Assembly (NCBI GenBank): GCA_963674895.2 | Contig: CAXXCY010000001.1 | Location: 744,001-808,000 of the forward strand | Reading direction: 5' to 3' | From: CAXXOK01 sp963674895 | GTDB taxonomy: Bacteria > Bacillota > Clostridia > Christensenellales > Aristaeellaceae | Length of the DNA stretch: 64,000 nt | Part shown: piece after piece, positions 14,342 through 23,133 of the stretch | How the letters are laid out: every line of letters starts with the position of its first letter | Position numbering within the stretch: the stretch's first letter is position 1 | Notes under the pieces: model-generated | What the model saw: the letters and a program-made list of their open reading frames with translations, nothing else | Database searches by the model: none | What the model was told of the DNA's origin: nothing | Translations under genes and position numbers: made by a program

Positions 14342-16068
14342 ACGAGATCAAGCGCGAGATCGCGGAGCTGATCAGCGGCGCCGTGAAGCGGAGATTCGAT
14401 ACGGAGCTGGGCGCCGGCGCGCTGGAGGGGTATTTGGAGGTTCCGCCCGAAAAGACCATGGGCGATTACGCGTTTCCGTGCTTCCGCTTAAGCCGCGAAT
14501 TAAAGCTCGCGCCGCCGCAGATCGCCGCCGCTTTGGCACAGGAGATCAACGCGCCCGGGTTTTCCACCGCCAAACAGATGGGCGGTTACCTGAACTTTGA
14601 CCTGAACCGCGCGCAGGCGGCCCAGCGTACAATCGACGCCGTGCTCGCGGGCGGCTACGGCGCGTCGGGCGTCGGCAAAGGCAAAACCGTGTGCATCGAT
14701 TATTCCTCCATCAACATCGCCAAGCGGTTCCACATCGGGCACCTGTCCACCACGATGATCGGCCACAGCTTAAAGCGCATTTATGATTTTCTGGGCTACA
14801 AGACCGTGGGCATCAACCACCTGGGCGACTGGGGCACGCAGTTCGGCAAGCTGATCTCGGCCTTCAGGCGCTGGGGCAGCCGGGAGGAAATCGAGAAGGA
14901 GGGCGTGGAAGCGCTCACGAGGCTGTATGTGCGCTTCCATGAGGAATCAGCCAAGGAGTTCGATACCTTCGGCACCCACGTGCTGGAGGACGAGGGCCGC
15001 GCGTACTTCAAGGCCATCGAGGACGGCGACCCGGAAGCGCTTGCGATCTTCAACTGGTTCAAGGAGGTTACCCTGAAGGACTGCCAGAGGACCTACGACC
15101 TGCTGGGCGTGAGCTTTGACAGCTATAACGGCGAGGCTTTTTACAACGACAAGATGCAGCCCGTCATCGACGCGCTCCGGGAAAAGGGCCTGCTCTCGAA
15201 ATCCGAGGGCGCAAGCGTAGTGGACCTGGAAGCCGAGGGCATGCCGCCCTGCCTGATTTTGAAAAAGGACGGCGCCACCCTGTACGCCACCCGCGATCTG
15301 GCCGCCGCGATGTACCGCGCGAAAACCTATCACTTCGACAAATGCCTGTACGTGGTCGCCTATCAGCAGGACCTGCATTTCCGGCAGGTGTTCGCGGTGC
15401 TCAAAAAGATGGGCTACGCGTGGGCGGAGAACATGGTGCACGTCTCCTTCGGCATGGTGAGCTACGAGGGGCAGACGCTCTCCACCCGCAAGGGGCACAT
15501 CGTGTACCTGGACGACCTGCTCACGCAGGCGCAGGAAAAGGCGCTGGCCATCATCAGGGAAAAAAGCCCGGACCTTTCGGATAAGGAAACCGTCGCCCGC
15601 CAGGTGGGCGTGGGTGCGGTCATCTATACGGACCTGCAGAACAACCGCATCAAGGACATCGATTTCTGGTGGGACCGCGCGCTCAACTTCGACGGCGAGA
15701 GCGGTCCCTATGTGCAGTACACGCACGCGCGGTGCTGCTCGGTGCTGCGCAAGGCGGAGGACGCCGGCATGCCGGACTTGGGCCCCGATTACGGCGCCCT
15801 GGCCGACGACGCGGCCGCCGAGGTCATTTCGCTGCTTTCCCGTTTCCCCGAGGCCGTGCACGACGCCGCCGATAAGTACGAACCCTCCATCGTCACCCGC
15901 GCGATCACCGATATCGCACAGGCGTATAACAAGTTTTACTACGATATCCGCATTCTGGAGGAGGACCCCGCCGTGCGCGCCGCCCGCGTGCGCCTGACGC
16001 GCGCCACGCGCGACGTTTTGAGGCAGGGCATGCACCTGATCGGCATGGAAGCTCCGGAACGCATGTAA
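14338..16068 (+). CDS. argS: Arginyl-tRNA synthetase
   Basis: 576 residues, a full-length class I synthetase. The N-terminal Add-1 domain is followed by the HIGH motif in FHIGHLSTTMIGH near 132, and by the region LSTRKGHIVYLDDL near 382, which stands for the degenerate KMSKS of ArgRS. The C-terminal anticodon-binding domain (DALR) ends with TRDVLRQGMHLIGMEAPERM. It charges tRNA-Arg. It overlaps the MATE gene by four bases, an uncommon partner, and no ribosome site other than the coupling is needed. Confidence 0.97.
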   Translation: MNEIKREIAELISGAVKRRFDTELGAGALEGYLEVPPEKTMGDYAFPCFRLSRELKLAPPQIAAALAQEINAPGFSTAKQMGGYLNFDLNRAQAAQRTIDAVLAGGYGASGVGKGKTVCIDYSSINIAKRFHIGHLSTTMIGHSLKRIYDFLGYKTVGINHLGDWGTQFGKLISAFRRWGSREEIEKEGVEALTRLYVRFHEESAKEFDTFGTHVLEDEGRAYFKAIEDGDPEALAIFNWFKEVTLKDCQRTYDLLGVSFDSYNGEAFYNDKMQPVIDALREKGLLSKSEGASVVDLEAEGMPPCLILKKDGATLYATRDLAAAMYRAKTYHFDKCLYVVAYQQDLHFRQVFAVLKKMGYAWAENMVHVSFGMVSYEGQTLSTRKGHIVYLDDLLTQAQEKALAIIREKSPDLSDKETVARQVGVGAVIYTDLQNNRIKDIDFWWDRALNFDGESGPYVQYTHARCCSVLRKAEDAGMPDLGPDYGALADDAAAEVISLLSRFPEAVHDAADKYEPSIVTRAITDIAQAYNKFYYDIRILEEDPAVRAARVRLTRATRDVLRQGMHLIGMEAPERM

Positions 16069-16077
16069 CTGCTAGTC

Positions 16078-16447
16078 AAACGACGAACAAATCTCCCGCA
16101 CGCTGCCGGTTTTATTTTCGCCATCTTGGTCCTGGTATATGCCCACTCGGTTTTATAGTTGCCTCACTCCCTATCGGTCGTGATGCTCGTTAAAACCTCC
16201 CAACTTCGGTTCGCTTTGCACTTTGTGCAAGTGCCCACTGGGCACACGCTCTCCTGCGTTGCCCGACGCAGCGCTGCTGCTACTTTCACGGCCTCGTACT
16301 GCGCTTCGCTTGCGCGAGGCTACGCCATTCGTTTCCTTGGGAAACTTCGGTGGCTAGTCAGGCTTCGTCATCCCTTCAGGGCTTGGCAAACCCAACCTGA
16401 CAAAAATCCAACGCGGCATCGCACAGGCGCTTCATTCCCCGTTTGCC
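16078..16447. repeat. Palindromic repeat family A, copy 2 (expanded)
   Basis: It shares the outer segments of copies 1 and 3 (AACAAATCTCCCGCACGCTG at the left, AACCCAACCTGAC and CGCACAGGCGCTTCATTC at the right) and a related apex CGACGCAGCGCTGCTGCTAC near 16264. About 200 bases of additional small hairpins are inserted between them, among them GCACTTTGTGC, GTGCCCACTGGGCAC, GCGCTTCGCTTGCGC and GTTTCCTTGGGAAAC. It fills most of the gap between argS and the RNA methyltransferase gene; no coding sequence is seen. Confidence 0.65.
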
Positions 16448-16530
16448 TAAGATGCGCTCACAACAGGACTGATACGAACGAAGGAAATTATTCTCTTCTT
16501 CTGGCCTCATACAAGATTGGAATCAATGTG

Positions 16531-17490
16531 ATGGAACGGATTGAAAGCACGCAAAACCCCCGCGTGAAGGCCGCCAGGGCCCTGCACACCGTGAAGGGCA
16601 GGGATGAGAGCGGACTGTTTTTGTGCGAGGGGGAGCACATGGTCATGGAGGCGGTGCGAGCCGCGGACGCGGCGTACGCCCTGGGCGCGTCGCTCACGCT
16701 GGGCCCGGCCTTTGCCGTCGATACGCTTTTCGTGGACGAGGCGCTGGAGGATCGATACGCGGACCTGATCGGGGAAGCGCACGCCGATCACGCGTTTCTC
16801 GTGCCCGGGCATGTGCTTTCGGCCATCTCCACGGTCAAGTCCCCGCAGGGAATCGCCGCCGTGGTGCGGCTGCAGACGCCGCGGGTGACCGCGCGCGACG
16901 ACCTGGCGGCAACCGGGCTCTCCCCCGCGGCGTTCGGCATCGCCACAGGCGCCGACGCTTTGGAGGAGCCGGACCTTGGGAACGAACCCGCCCGGGGAGA
17001 ACCGGATACGGCGGAGGACGAAATCTCCCCCTCGGTCCTCGGAAGCAAGCTGGTGCTTTTGGAAAACGTGCAGGACCCCGGAAATGTCGGCACGATATTG
17101 CGCACGATGGACGCGGCGGGCTTTAGCGGAGCGGTTTTAACCCCCGGCTGCGCCGATCCGTTCTCTCCCAAGGCGCTGCGCGCCACGATGGGGTCCATTT
17201 TCCGCGTGCCGACCATGCAAACTGAAAGCGCGGCCCATACCGCTTCGCTCCTCAAGGGCGAGGGGTACGCCATCATCGCCGCGGCGCTGGACGGGGAGGA
17301 CTTTTTTGCTCGGGGCCCCTTGCCCGACCAGGTCTGCCTGATCATCGGCAACGAGGGCGCGGGCATTACCGGAGGGACGCTTGCCGCCGCCACGCACCGG
17401 TACCGTTTGCCCATGAAGGGCGGCGCGGAAAGCCTGAACGCGGCGGCCGCGGCGGCGATTATGATCTATGAAATTGCATACCGTCAGTAA
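16531..17490 (+). CDS. TrmH/SpoU family RNA 2'-O-methyltransferase
   Basis: 319 residues. An N-terminal RNA-binding domain (residues 1 to about 105, with FLCEGEHMVMEAV) is followed by the knotted SPOUT domain with its three motifs: LLENVQDPGNVGTILRT near 173, LIIGNEGAGI near 270 and YRLPMKGGAESLNAAAAAAI near 291. It probably methylates a ribose in 23S rRNA or tRNA; the exact target is not readable. Between the domains lies an unusual acidic segment of about 45 residues (LEEPDLGNEPARGEPDTAED) that typical homologues lack. It is often found next to pheST, which are absent here. Confidence 0.88.
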   Translation: MERIESTQNPRVKAARALHTVKGRDESGLFLCEGEHMVMEAVRAADAAYALGASLTLGPAFAVDTLFVDEALEDRYADLIGEAHADHAFLVPGHVLSAISTVKSPQGIAAVVRLQTPRVTARDDLAATGLSPAAFGIATGADALEEPDLGNEPARGEPDTAEDEISPSVLGSKLVLLENVQDPGNVGTILRTMDAAGFSGAVLTPGCADPFSPKALRATMGSIFRVPTMQTESAAHTASLLKGEGYAIIAAALDGEDFFARGPLPDQVCLIIGNEGAGITGGTLAAATHRYRLPMKGGAESLNAAAAAAIMIYEIAYRQ

Positions 17491-17649
17491 ATCCATCCGC
17501 GACCGGATACGATCCTGTTTATTCCATGGCCGTGCTCCGGTTCCCGGGGAGCGTGTTTTCCGCGGTCCGGGAACATATCCGTAAATTTTCCAGCATTTTA
17601 TGTTATGTAAATAGAAATTTTATATACTGTACGCATAAGGGGGATTTAT

Positions 17650-18798
17650 ATGCTCAACGCGCTTCATCTGGAAATCAGCTGTATCGGCATTTTTCTGTTG
17701 CTGATCATCCTCTTTAATCAGCGGCAAACAGCCGGGGTTTCGATCCTGCAGCGGCAGTTCAACAATCTGATCTACGCCACGATCGCGATGCTGGTCATCG
17801 ACAGCGCATGCTGGCTTTTGGACGGGGAAACGTTTACGCACGCAAGAGGCCTGAAAATTACGTCCGAATCGCTATACTATGTTTTTAACATACTGATCCC
17901 ATATTTATGGATCGTATATTTGGAAATAGCCCTGAGCAAAGAGCAGAAGGCTACCTACCGCAGGCTTCGGATACTGTCCGTCCCGCTGGTGCTCCTGACC
18001 GCGTTCGTGCTCGTCAACCTTCATACCCAAAGCATATTCGTGATAGACGAACACAATGTATATCACCGGAATTCCGGGTTTTACGCGTTTGCGGTCGGCG
18101 CCTACCTGTACCTGGGATACGCGGGCGCCCGCGCGGTGATCGCCGGCCGCCGCGCAGCCTGGAAGGAGGAAAAGCGGCGCTATTACCTGATGGCGTTTTT
18201 TATGGTGCCGCCTTCCATCGGCGGGATTATCCAGACCTTTATCTACGGGGTGTCGTGGATTTGGGTGTTCGTCGCGGTTTCCATTATGCTGATGTATATC
18301 GATACCCTCAACCGGCAGATATCCACCGATTCGCTGACCGGCATCAACAACCGGCGGGAACTGACCAAGTACATTCTGCGCGAAACGAGAGAATTCGTGT
18401 ACAGCGGCAACATTCTTTCGCTGATTATGATGGATGTGGACAATTTCAAGCAGGTCAACGATACCTACGGACACTATTACGGCGACGGCGTTTTGGTTGC
18501 GGTTTCGGATATTCTGAAGCAATCCTGCAAAGACACGCAGGCATTTCTTGCCCGGTTCGGCGGGGATGAATTCTGCATCGTGTATCCCGCGAAAGACACC
18601 AAAGCGGTGGAGGTTATGATCTCCGGGATACTCAGAAACGTGATCCAGTGGAACTCCAGGAACAGTGAGTCGGTCAACATCGGGCTGAGCATCGGCTATG
18701 CCGTATGGCGGCCGGACAACAGCGATACGGTGGACGAACTGTATAAACGGGCGGACCAAAAGATGTACCAGGTCAAGAACGAGAAGAAAACCCGGTAG
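17650..18798 (+). CDS. Membrane-bound diguanylate cyclase (GGDEF)
   Basis: 382 residues. The N-terminal half has about six to seven hydrophobic helices (within 8-215), a membrane sensor of unknown ligand. The C-terminal GGDEF domain starts near 222 with STDSLTGINNRREL and has an intact active site ARFGGDEFCIVY near 305. It makes cyclic di-GMP from two GTP. I do not see an RxxD inhibitory site in the usual place ahead of GGDEF, so product inhibition may be absent. A TATACT element (17623-17628) lies upstream with no good -35 partner. A strong hairpin at 18835-18864 follows the gene. Confidence 0.92.
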   Translation: MLNALHLEISCIGIFLLLIILFNQRQTAGVSILQRQFNNLIYATIAMLVIDSACWLLDGETFTHARGLKITSESLYYVFNILIPYLWIVYLEIALSKEQKATYRRLRILSVPLVLLTAFVLVNLHTQSIFVIDEHNVYHRNSGFYAFAVGAYLYLGYAGARAVIAGRRAAWKEEKRRYYLMAFFMVPPSIGGIIQTFIYGVSWIWVFVAVSIMLMYIDTLNRQISTDSLTGINNRRELTKYILRETREFVYSGNILSLIMMDVDNFKQVNDTYGHYYGDGVLVAVSDILKQSCKDTQAFLARFGGDEFCIVYPAKDTKAVEVMISGILRNVIQWNSRNSESVNIGLSIGYAVWRPDNSDTVDELYKRADQKMYQVKNEKKTR

Positions 18799-18834
18799 GG
18801 TTCCCGCTTCCGCCGTCAAAACAGCATTTCCCGG

Positions 18835-18864
18835 CAAACGAGCCTGTTGAAACAGGCTCGTTTG
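18835..18864 (+). terminator. Hairpin terminator after the GGDEF gene
   Basis: Perfect 14-base arms CAAACGAGCCTGTT / AACAGGCTCGTTTG with a two-base centre. The downstream tract is only weakly T-rich. It is 36 bases after the GGDEF stop and overlaps nothing coding. Confidence 0.6.
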
Positions 18865-18865
18865 C

Positions 18866-18894
18866 TTGCATCGCAGCCCGATTCTTTGTACAAT
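18866..18894 (+). promoter_or_regulatory. Promoter of the 2H phosphoesterase gene
   Basis: TTGCAT (18866-18871), 17 bases, TACAAT (18889-18894), 41 bases before the start codon. Confidence 0.55.
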
Positions 18895-18935
18895 CATAGA
18901 ACAGCCCGCAAAGCGGAGGATAAGGAGGCGGCGGA

Positions 18936-19445
18936 ATGGAAGGCAGGCACCTCTTTACGGTGGCGCAGTTTGACGCGGATACCGAGCAGCGCCTTGGCAA
19001 ACTGTATTTGGCCCTTGTGAACGAAGGCTTGACCGGGACGCAGACAAAAGGCATCCCGTACCATATTACGCTGGGCACATTTGACGTGGAGGACGAGGCG
19101 GAGGTCGTGATGCGTGCGCAGGCTGCCGCCCGTGGCGCGGCCGCGTTCACCCTCCGGCTTGCCTATCTGGGCCTGTTCGGCTTGAATGTCCTGTTTGTCG
19201 CACCGGCCGTGAAGCGTGAGCTTTTGGACCTGCGCAAAGCCATCGTGCCGGACGGCGAATCCGCGGACGAGTTCCCCTGGGTGGCGCACACCACCCTGCT
19301 GATGGACGAGCCCGGGGCTATCCAGCGCGCCGTTCCCGTCGCCGCGCAGAGCTTCACGCCGTTTCGCGCCGCGGTGGAGAGCATCGGTGTGTACGAATAC
19401 TTTCCCGAACGGAAAATAGGAGTGTACCCGCTGAAAGGCAAATGA
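18936..19445 (+). CDS. 2H phosphoesterase / 2'-5' RNA ligase-like protein
   Basis: 169 residues. The two catalytic HxT motifs of the 2H superfamily are visible: YHITLGTF near 45 and VAHTTLLM near 124. The spacing fits a complete single domain. Related enzymes hydrolyse cyclic phosphates of RNA ends or nucleotides, or join 2'-5' ends in vitro; the physiological substrate is unknown. The ribosome site AAGGAGGCGG lies upstream. The stop codon TGA coincides with the first AATGAGGAAT unit of repeat B2, so this repeat inserted exactly at, or contributes, the 3' end of the gene. Confidence 0.85.
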   Translation: MEGRHLFTVAQFDADTEQRLGKLYLALVNEGLTGTQTKGIPYHITLGTFDVEDEAEVVMRAQAAARGAAAFTLRLAYLGLFGLNVLFVAPAVKRELLDLRKAIVPDGESADEFPWVAHTTLLMDEPGAIQRAVPVAAQSFTPFRAAVESIGVYEYFPERKIGVYPLKGK

Positions 19446-19635
19446 GGAATGAGGAATTAGGAATGAGGAATTGCGGACAGATTGCTCCGCAATCTATGAA
19501 TTTCATTCCCGAAGCGCGCATGAGTTATGAACAAGGCACATGGAGAATATAGTTTCGATTTCTGGCAATGCAATCATCCGGTTGCGCAAGCAACCGCACC
19601 ATAATTCCTAATTCCCAATTCCTCATTCCCCATTC
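19442..19635. repeat. Palindromic repeat family B, copy 2
   Basis: The left end consists of repeated AATGAGGAAT units, and the right end of repeated ATTCCTAATT/ATTCCTCATT units. Internal hairpins are ATTGCTCCGCAAT and GGTTGCGCAAGCAACC. The orientation is inverted relative to copies 3-5. Confidence 0.75.
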
Positions 19636-19659
19636 GTACATAAAAAGGGGGTTCCCGTC

Positions 19660-20844
19660 ATGGAATACCGATACGCGCGAAGGATCGAGCAAACCAAGGC
19701 GTCCGAAATCAGGGAGCTATTGAAGCTGACGGAAAAACCGGAGGTCGTGTCCTTCGCCGGCGGGCTGCCCGCGCCCGAACTGTTTCCCATCGAGCAGATC
19801 AGGGCGGCTAACAACGCCGTTTTGGACCGCGACGGGGAAAGGGCGCTGCAGTATACGACCACGGAGGGCTACCGGCCGCTGCGAACGTGGATCGCAAACC
19901 GTATGAACGCGCGGCTCGGCACCGCGTTTGACGGCGACAATATTCTGATCACGCACGGCTCGCAGCAGGCGCTGGACCTGTCCGGGAAGGTGTTTCTGGA
20001 CGCGGGGGATATCGTGCTGTGCGAAAGCCCCACGTATCTTGCGGCGATCAGCGCGTTCAAGGCGTACGAGTGCCAATTCGTCGAGGTGGAAACCGACACG
20101 GAGGGCATGGTGATCGAGGCGCTGGAAAAAGCCCTGCGGGAATACGCCGCCGTGAAGATTATCTACGTGATCCCCGATTTTCAAAACCCGACGGGTCGGA
20201 CGTGGAGCCTTGAGCGGCGCAGGAAGCTTGCGGAGCTCTCCGCGAAGTGGAATGTGACCGTGGTGGAGGACAACCCCTACGGCGAGCTGCGCTACGAGGG
20301 CGAGTTCCTGCCGTCGGTCAAGTCGTTCGACCGGACGGGGAACATCGTCTGCACCGGCACGTTTTCCAAGATCTTCTGCCCGGGGTACCGCATCGGGTGG
20401 GTTGCGGGCGAAAAAGAGGTGATCCGCAAGTTCGTGCTGGTCAAGCAGGGCGTGGACCTGCAGTGCAACACCATGGCGCAGATGGTCATCTCGGCGTATC
20501 TGGAGCAAAACGATATCGACGCGCATATCGATACGATCCGGGAGGCGTACCGGAAACGGCGCGATATCGCGCTGGGCGCCGTCCGCCTGTCCTTTCCCTC
20601 CGATATCCGGTATACGGTCCCGCAGGGCGGGCTATTCCTCTGGATTGAACTCAACGAGGCGGTCAATACCATCGCGCTTTTGGAAAAATGCCTGGCGTAT
20701 AACGTGGCGTTCGTCCCCGGAAACTCCTTTTACCCCAACACCCGGAAATACAACACCCTCCGGATCAACTTCTCCAACACCCGGGACGAGCTCATCGCGG
20801 ACGGCATTACCCGAATCGGGGAAGCGATCCGCGGGATGAAATGA
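19660..20844 (+). CDS. PLP-dependent aminotransferase (class I/II, 2-aminoadipate transaminase-like)
   Basis: 394 residues, fold type I. SFAGGLPAPELFP near 30 and LITHGSQQALDL near 97 are typical of the LysN/Aro8 (MocR-related) group. IPDFQNPTGRTWS near 169 supplies the cofactor-binding Asn, VVEDNPYGELRY near 203 the Asp and Tyr, and GTFSKIFCPGYRIGW near 230 the Schiff-base Lys. It probably transfers amino groups of aromatic, branched or 2-aminoadipate-type amino acids; specificity is not readable. There is no attached GntR domain. It is flanked by repeats B2 and B3, so it is a stand-alone transcription unit. Confidence 0.9.
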   Translation: MEYRYARRIEQTKASEIRELLKLTEKPEVVSFAGGLPAPELFPIEQIRAANNAVLDRDGERALQYTTTEGYRPLRTWIANRMNARLGTAFDGDNILITHGSQQALDLSGKVFLDAGDIVLCESPTYLAAISAFKAYECQFVEVETDTEGMVIEALEKALREYAAVKIIYVIPDFQNPTGRTWSLERRRKLAELSAKWNVTVVEDNPYGELRYEGEFLPSVKSFDRTGNIVCTGTFSKIFCPGYRIGWVAGEKEVIRKFVLVKQGVDLQCNTMAQMVISAYLEQNDIDAHIDTIREAYRKRRDIALGAVRLSFPSDIRYTVPQGGLFLWIELNEAVNTIALLEKCLAYNVAFVPGNSFYPNTRKYNTLRINFSNTRDELIADGITRIGEAIRGMK

Positions 20845-20876
20845 TGCTATTGTTCTCAGCGTGAGAAGTATATGAA

Positions 20877-21017
20877 GAAGAATTAGGAATTAGGAATGAG
20901 GAATGAAGAATTGCGGTGCGGTTGCTTACGCAACCGATGAATGAAAACCAGTATCCCCATAGAATCGGAAGATTGCGAAGCAATCTTTCAACAATTCCTC
21001 ATTCCCCATTCCTCATT
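20877..21017. repeat. Palindromic repeat family B, copy 3
   Basis: The left end has AATTAGGAATGAGGAATG units, and the right end CAATTCCTCATTCCCCATTC. Internal hairpins are CGGTTGCTTACGCAACCG (20921-20938) and GATTGCGAAGCAATC (20971-20985). It fills the space between the convergent aminotransferase and cupin genes. Confidence 0.75.
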
Positions 21018-21020
21018 GAA

Positions 21021-21344
21021 TCAGAGGAAGTCTTCCCTCATGGGCGAGAAAATATCAATCAGCGTGCCCGCGGACTTGCATACGCAGCCGTGGGTTTCGT
21101 TGCGCTCAAAGGCCAGGGTATCACCCGCAGTCACTTCATACTCCTTGCCGCCGACGGTGAACACAAACGCGCCGGAGAGCACGTAGCTGCACTGCGCGTG
21201 CGGATGGCTGTGCGCGGCGCCGACGCCGCCCTCCTCAAATTGGACTTCCACCGCCATAGCGTCCGCCGTGTGCGTCAAAACCCTGCGCTTCACGCCGCCG
21301 CCCAGATCCGTCCATGGCACGCCGCCGTTTTTAACCACGTTCAT
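21021..21344 (-). CDS. Small cupin-domain protein
   Basis: 107 residues forming one cupin barrel. Motif 1 includes HSHPHAQCSYVLSGAF, near 45-60, with the metal-binding His residues, and motif 2 includes DTLAFERNETHGC near 83. The function cannot be read; homologues range from sugar epimerase-like to regulatory sensors. ATG 21344 has GGGGGA eight bases upstream. It is transcribed divergently from ahcY, and the two share a compact promoter region at 21373-21420. Confidence 0.85.
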   Translation of the reverse strand: MNVVKNGGVPWTDLGGGVKRRVLTHTADAMAVEVQFEEGGVGAAHSHPHAQCSYVLSGAFVFTVGGKEYEVTAGDTLAFERNETHGCVCKSAGTLIDIFSPMREDFL

Positions 21345-21372
21345 TGTATCGATCCCCCTGTCGTAACGTCGC

Positions 21373-21401
21373 TTGCAACGGATTCGAATTATCGGTACAA
21401 T
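21373..21401 (+). promoter_or_regulatory. Promoter of ahcY
   Basis: TTGCAA (21373-21378), 17 bases, TACAAT (21396-21401). It leaves a leader of about 160 bases in front of ahcY that contains the degenerate D-type hairpin. Confidence 0.55.
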
Positions 21402-21426
21402 CATATCATAACCCGGCCCGCCCGGA

Positions 21427-21530
21427 AAGCCCAAGCTGTGCGGCTGCCGCGGGTATTGCTTGCGGTTGCGGCAAGCATTCACCCCGCCCCGTCTTGCCGG
21501 ATAGCATCTCAGGCTTTTGGAGCGTGTGGC
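21427..21530. repeat. Degenerate family D element in the ahcY leader
   Basis: AAGCCCAAGCTG at the left and AGCATCTCAGGCTTTTGGAGC at the right match the ends of family D. The centre is again an outer stem (GCGGGT / ACCCCGC) with an ATT/ATTC internal loop and an inner stem GCTTGC / GCAAGC. It differs from the other copies in base sequence but keeps the architecture. I considered an S-adenosylhomocysteine riboswitch and found no match to that consensus. Confidence 0.5.
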
Positions 21531-21568
21531 GGCATGCACAACAATTGGGGAAGACTAGGAGAATCGGT

Positions 21569-22828
21569 ATGAGTTCCATCATCAGAAACGCGGCGCTCGC
21601 GCCGCAGGGATTACAGAAGATCGAATGGGCAAAAAACCATATGCCCATCCTGGCGGTTTTGGAGGAGCGGTTTACCAAAGAGCTGCCGTTCAGGGGTCTA
21701 AAAATCGCGATGTCCATCCATCTGGAGGCGAAAACCGCGCGGCTGGCGCTTTTATTCAAGGCGGGCGGGGCGGAGGTATTCGCCACGGGCTGCAATACGC
21801 TCTCCACGCAGGACGACGTTGCCGCCGGGCTGGCCTCGCTGGGTGTGAACGTGTTCGCGTGGCACGCCGCGACGGATGCGGAGTACCACGGGCACCTGCT
21901 GCAGACCCTCTCCTGCAAGCCGCACCTGATTTTGGACGACGGCGGCGACCTGACGCAGATCCTCTGCGACGAGCGGCCCGACCTTGCCGAACACCTGATC
22001 GGCGGCGGCGAGGAGACGACCACCGGCGTGATGCGCCTGCGCGCCCGCGCCAAGGACGGGAGCCTGCGCTTCCCGATGATCAGCGTCAACGACGCGAAGA
22101 TGAAATGCTTTTTTGACAACCGCTACGGCACCGGCCAAAGCGTTTGGGACGGTATCGACCGCACCACCAACCTCGTGGTCGCGGGCAAGACCGTGGTCGT
22201 GGCTGGGTACGGCTGGTGCGGCAAGGGCGTAAGCATGCGCGCCAAGGGGCTGGGCGCGAAGGTGGTCGTCACCGAGGTCGACCCCGTGCGCGCCGTGGAG
22301 GCCGTGATGGACGGCTTTGCCGTGATGCCGATGAAAGACGCCGTGAAGGCCGGCGATTTGTTCATCACCGTCACGGGCTGCAAGGACGTCGTCACGCCGG
22401 AGCACATCGCGGACATCCGGGAGGGCGCGGTCTTATGCAACGCGGGGCACTTCAACGTGGAGGTCGCCGTTGCGAAGCTCAAAAAGGAAGCAACGCGTAT
22501 CGTGGATGTCCGCAACAATATTGAGGCCCTGACCTTTGACCTGCCCGACGGCAGGCAAAAAACCGTCTATCTGCTCGCCGAGGGCAAGCTCGTGAACCTC
22601 GCCGCGGGCGACGGGCACCCCGCCGAGATCATGGATATCAGCTTCGCGCTTCAGTCCCTCTCCATGGAATACCTCACGCAGAACAGGGGCAAGCTCAAAC
22701 CCGCCGTCTATACCGTTCCAGACGCGATCGATACCCGGGTCGCCGCCCTCAAGCTCCGGACCCTCGGCCTCTCCATCGACAGGCTCACGGAGGACCAGGC
22801 CGCCTATATTCAGAGCGCGAACGGATAA
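21569..22828 (+). CDS. ahcY: S-adenosylhomocysteine hydrolase
   Basis: 419 residues, in the range of the shorter bacterial/archaeal AhcY. SIHLEAKTA near 50 and the substrate region, with DDGGDLT near 130 and GGGEETTTGVMRLRA near 151, are followed by the NAD-binding segment VVVAGYGWCGKGVSMRAKG near 210. The C-terminal end has the family's tail. It splits S-adenosylhomocysteine into homocysteine and adenosine, relieving inhibition of methyltransferases; several SAM-dependent enzymes are encoded in this window. The ribosome site is AGGAGAAT ahead of ATG 21569. No methionine-cycle neighbours are present. Confidence 0.95.
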   Translation: MSSIIRNAALAPQGLQKIEWAKNHMPILAVLEERFTKELPFRGLKIAMSIHLEAKTARLALLFKAGGAEVFATGCNTLSTQDDVAAGLASLGVNVFAWHAATDAEYHGHLLQTLSCKPHLILDDGGDLTQILCDERPDLAEHLIGGGEETTTGVMRLRARAKDGSLRFPMISVNDAKMKCFFDNRYGTGQSVWDGIDRTTNLVVAGKTVVVAGYGWCGKGVSMRAKGLGAKVVVTEVDPVRAVEAVMDGFAVMPMKDAVKAGDLFITVTGCKDVVTPEHIADIREGAVLCNAGHFNVEVAVAKLKKEATRIVDVRNNIEALTFDLPDGRQKTVYLLAEGKLVNLAAGDGHPAEIMDISFALQSLSMEYLTQNRGKLKPAVYTVPDAIDTRVAALKLRTLGLSIDRLTEDQAAYIQSANG

Positions 22829-22851
22829 GCGGAGCATGCAGGGTGCATGGT

Positions 22852-23046
22852 GAATGAGAAATGAGGAATGAGGAATGAGGAATTGCAGTGCGGTTGCCTG
22901 CGCAACCGATTGAATAGAAATGGTAAAATCCTTTGGCGAATGAACTTACTGTTTTTTGGAAAGACAAGCTGCAATAGCGTATGAAAAATAGAGATTGCGG
23001 AGCAATCTCTCCTCCATTCCTCATTCTTCATTCCTAATTCCTCATT
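22852..23046. repeat. Palindromic repeat family B, copy 4
   Basis: The left end has tandem AATGAGGAATG units, and the right end ATTCCTCATTCTTCATTCC. Internal hairpins are GGTTGCCTGCGCAACC and AGATTGCGGAGCAATCT. It fills most of the gap between ahcY and ada. Confidence 0.75.
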
Positions 23047-23133
23047 AAAAATTACATGTGCATAAACAGAAAGAAAAACAAGGGGAACGGTGGTATGCTT
23101 TTCCTGTGAGAAAGAGCGAAAGGCGGGAAGAAC

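Noticed and set aside
21402..21568. S-adenosylhomocysteine riboswitch ahead of ahcY
   Set aside because: The leader hairpin matches the ends and build of family D rather than the known riboswitch core; I could not place the riboswitch's conserved bases.
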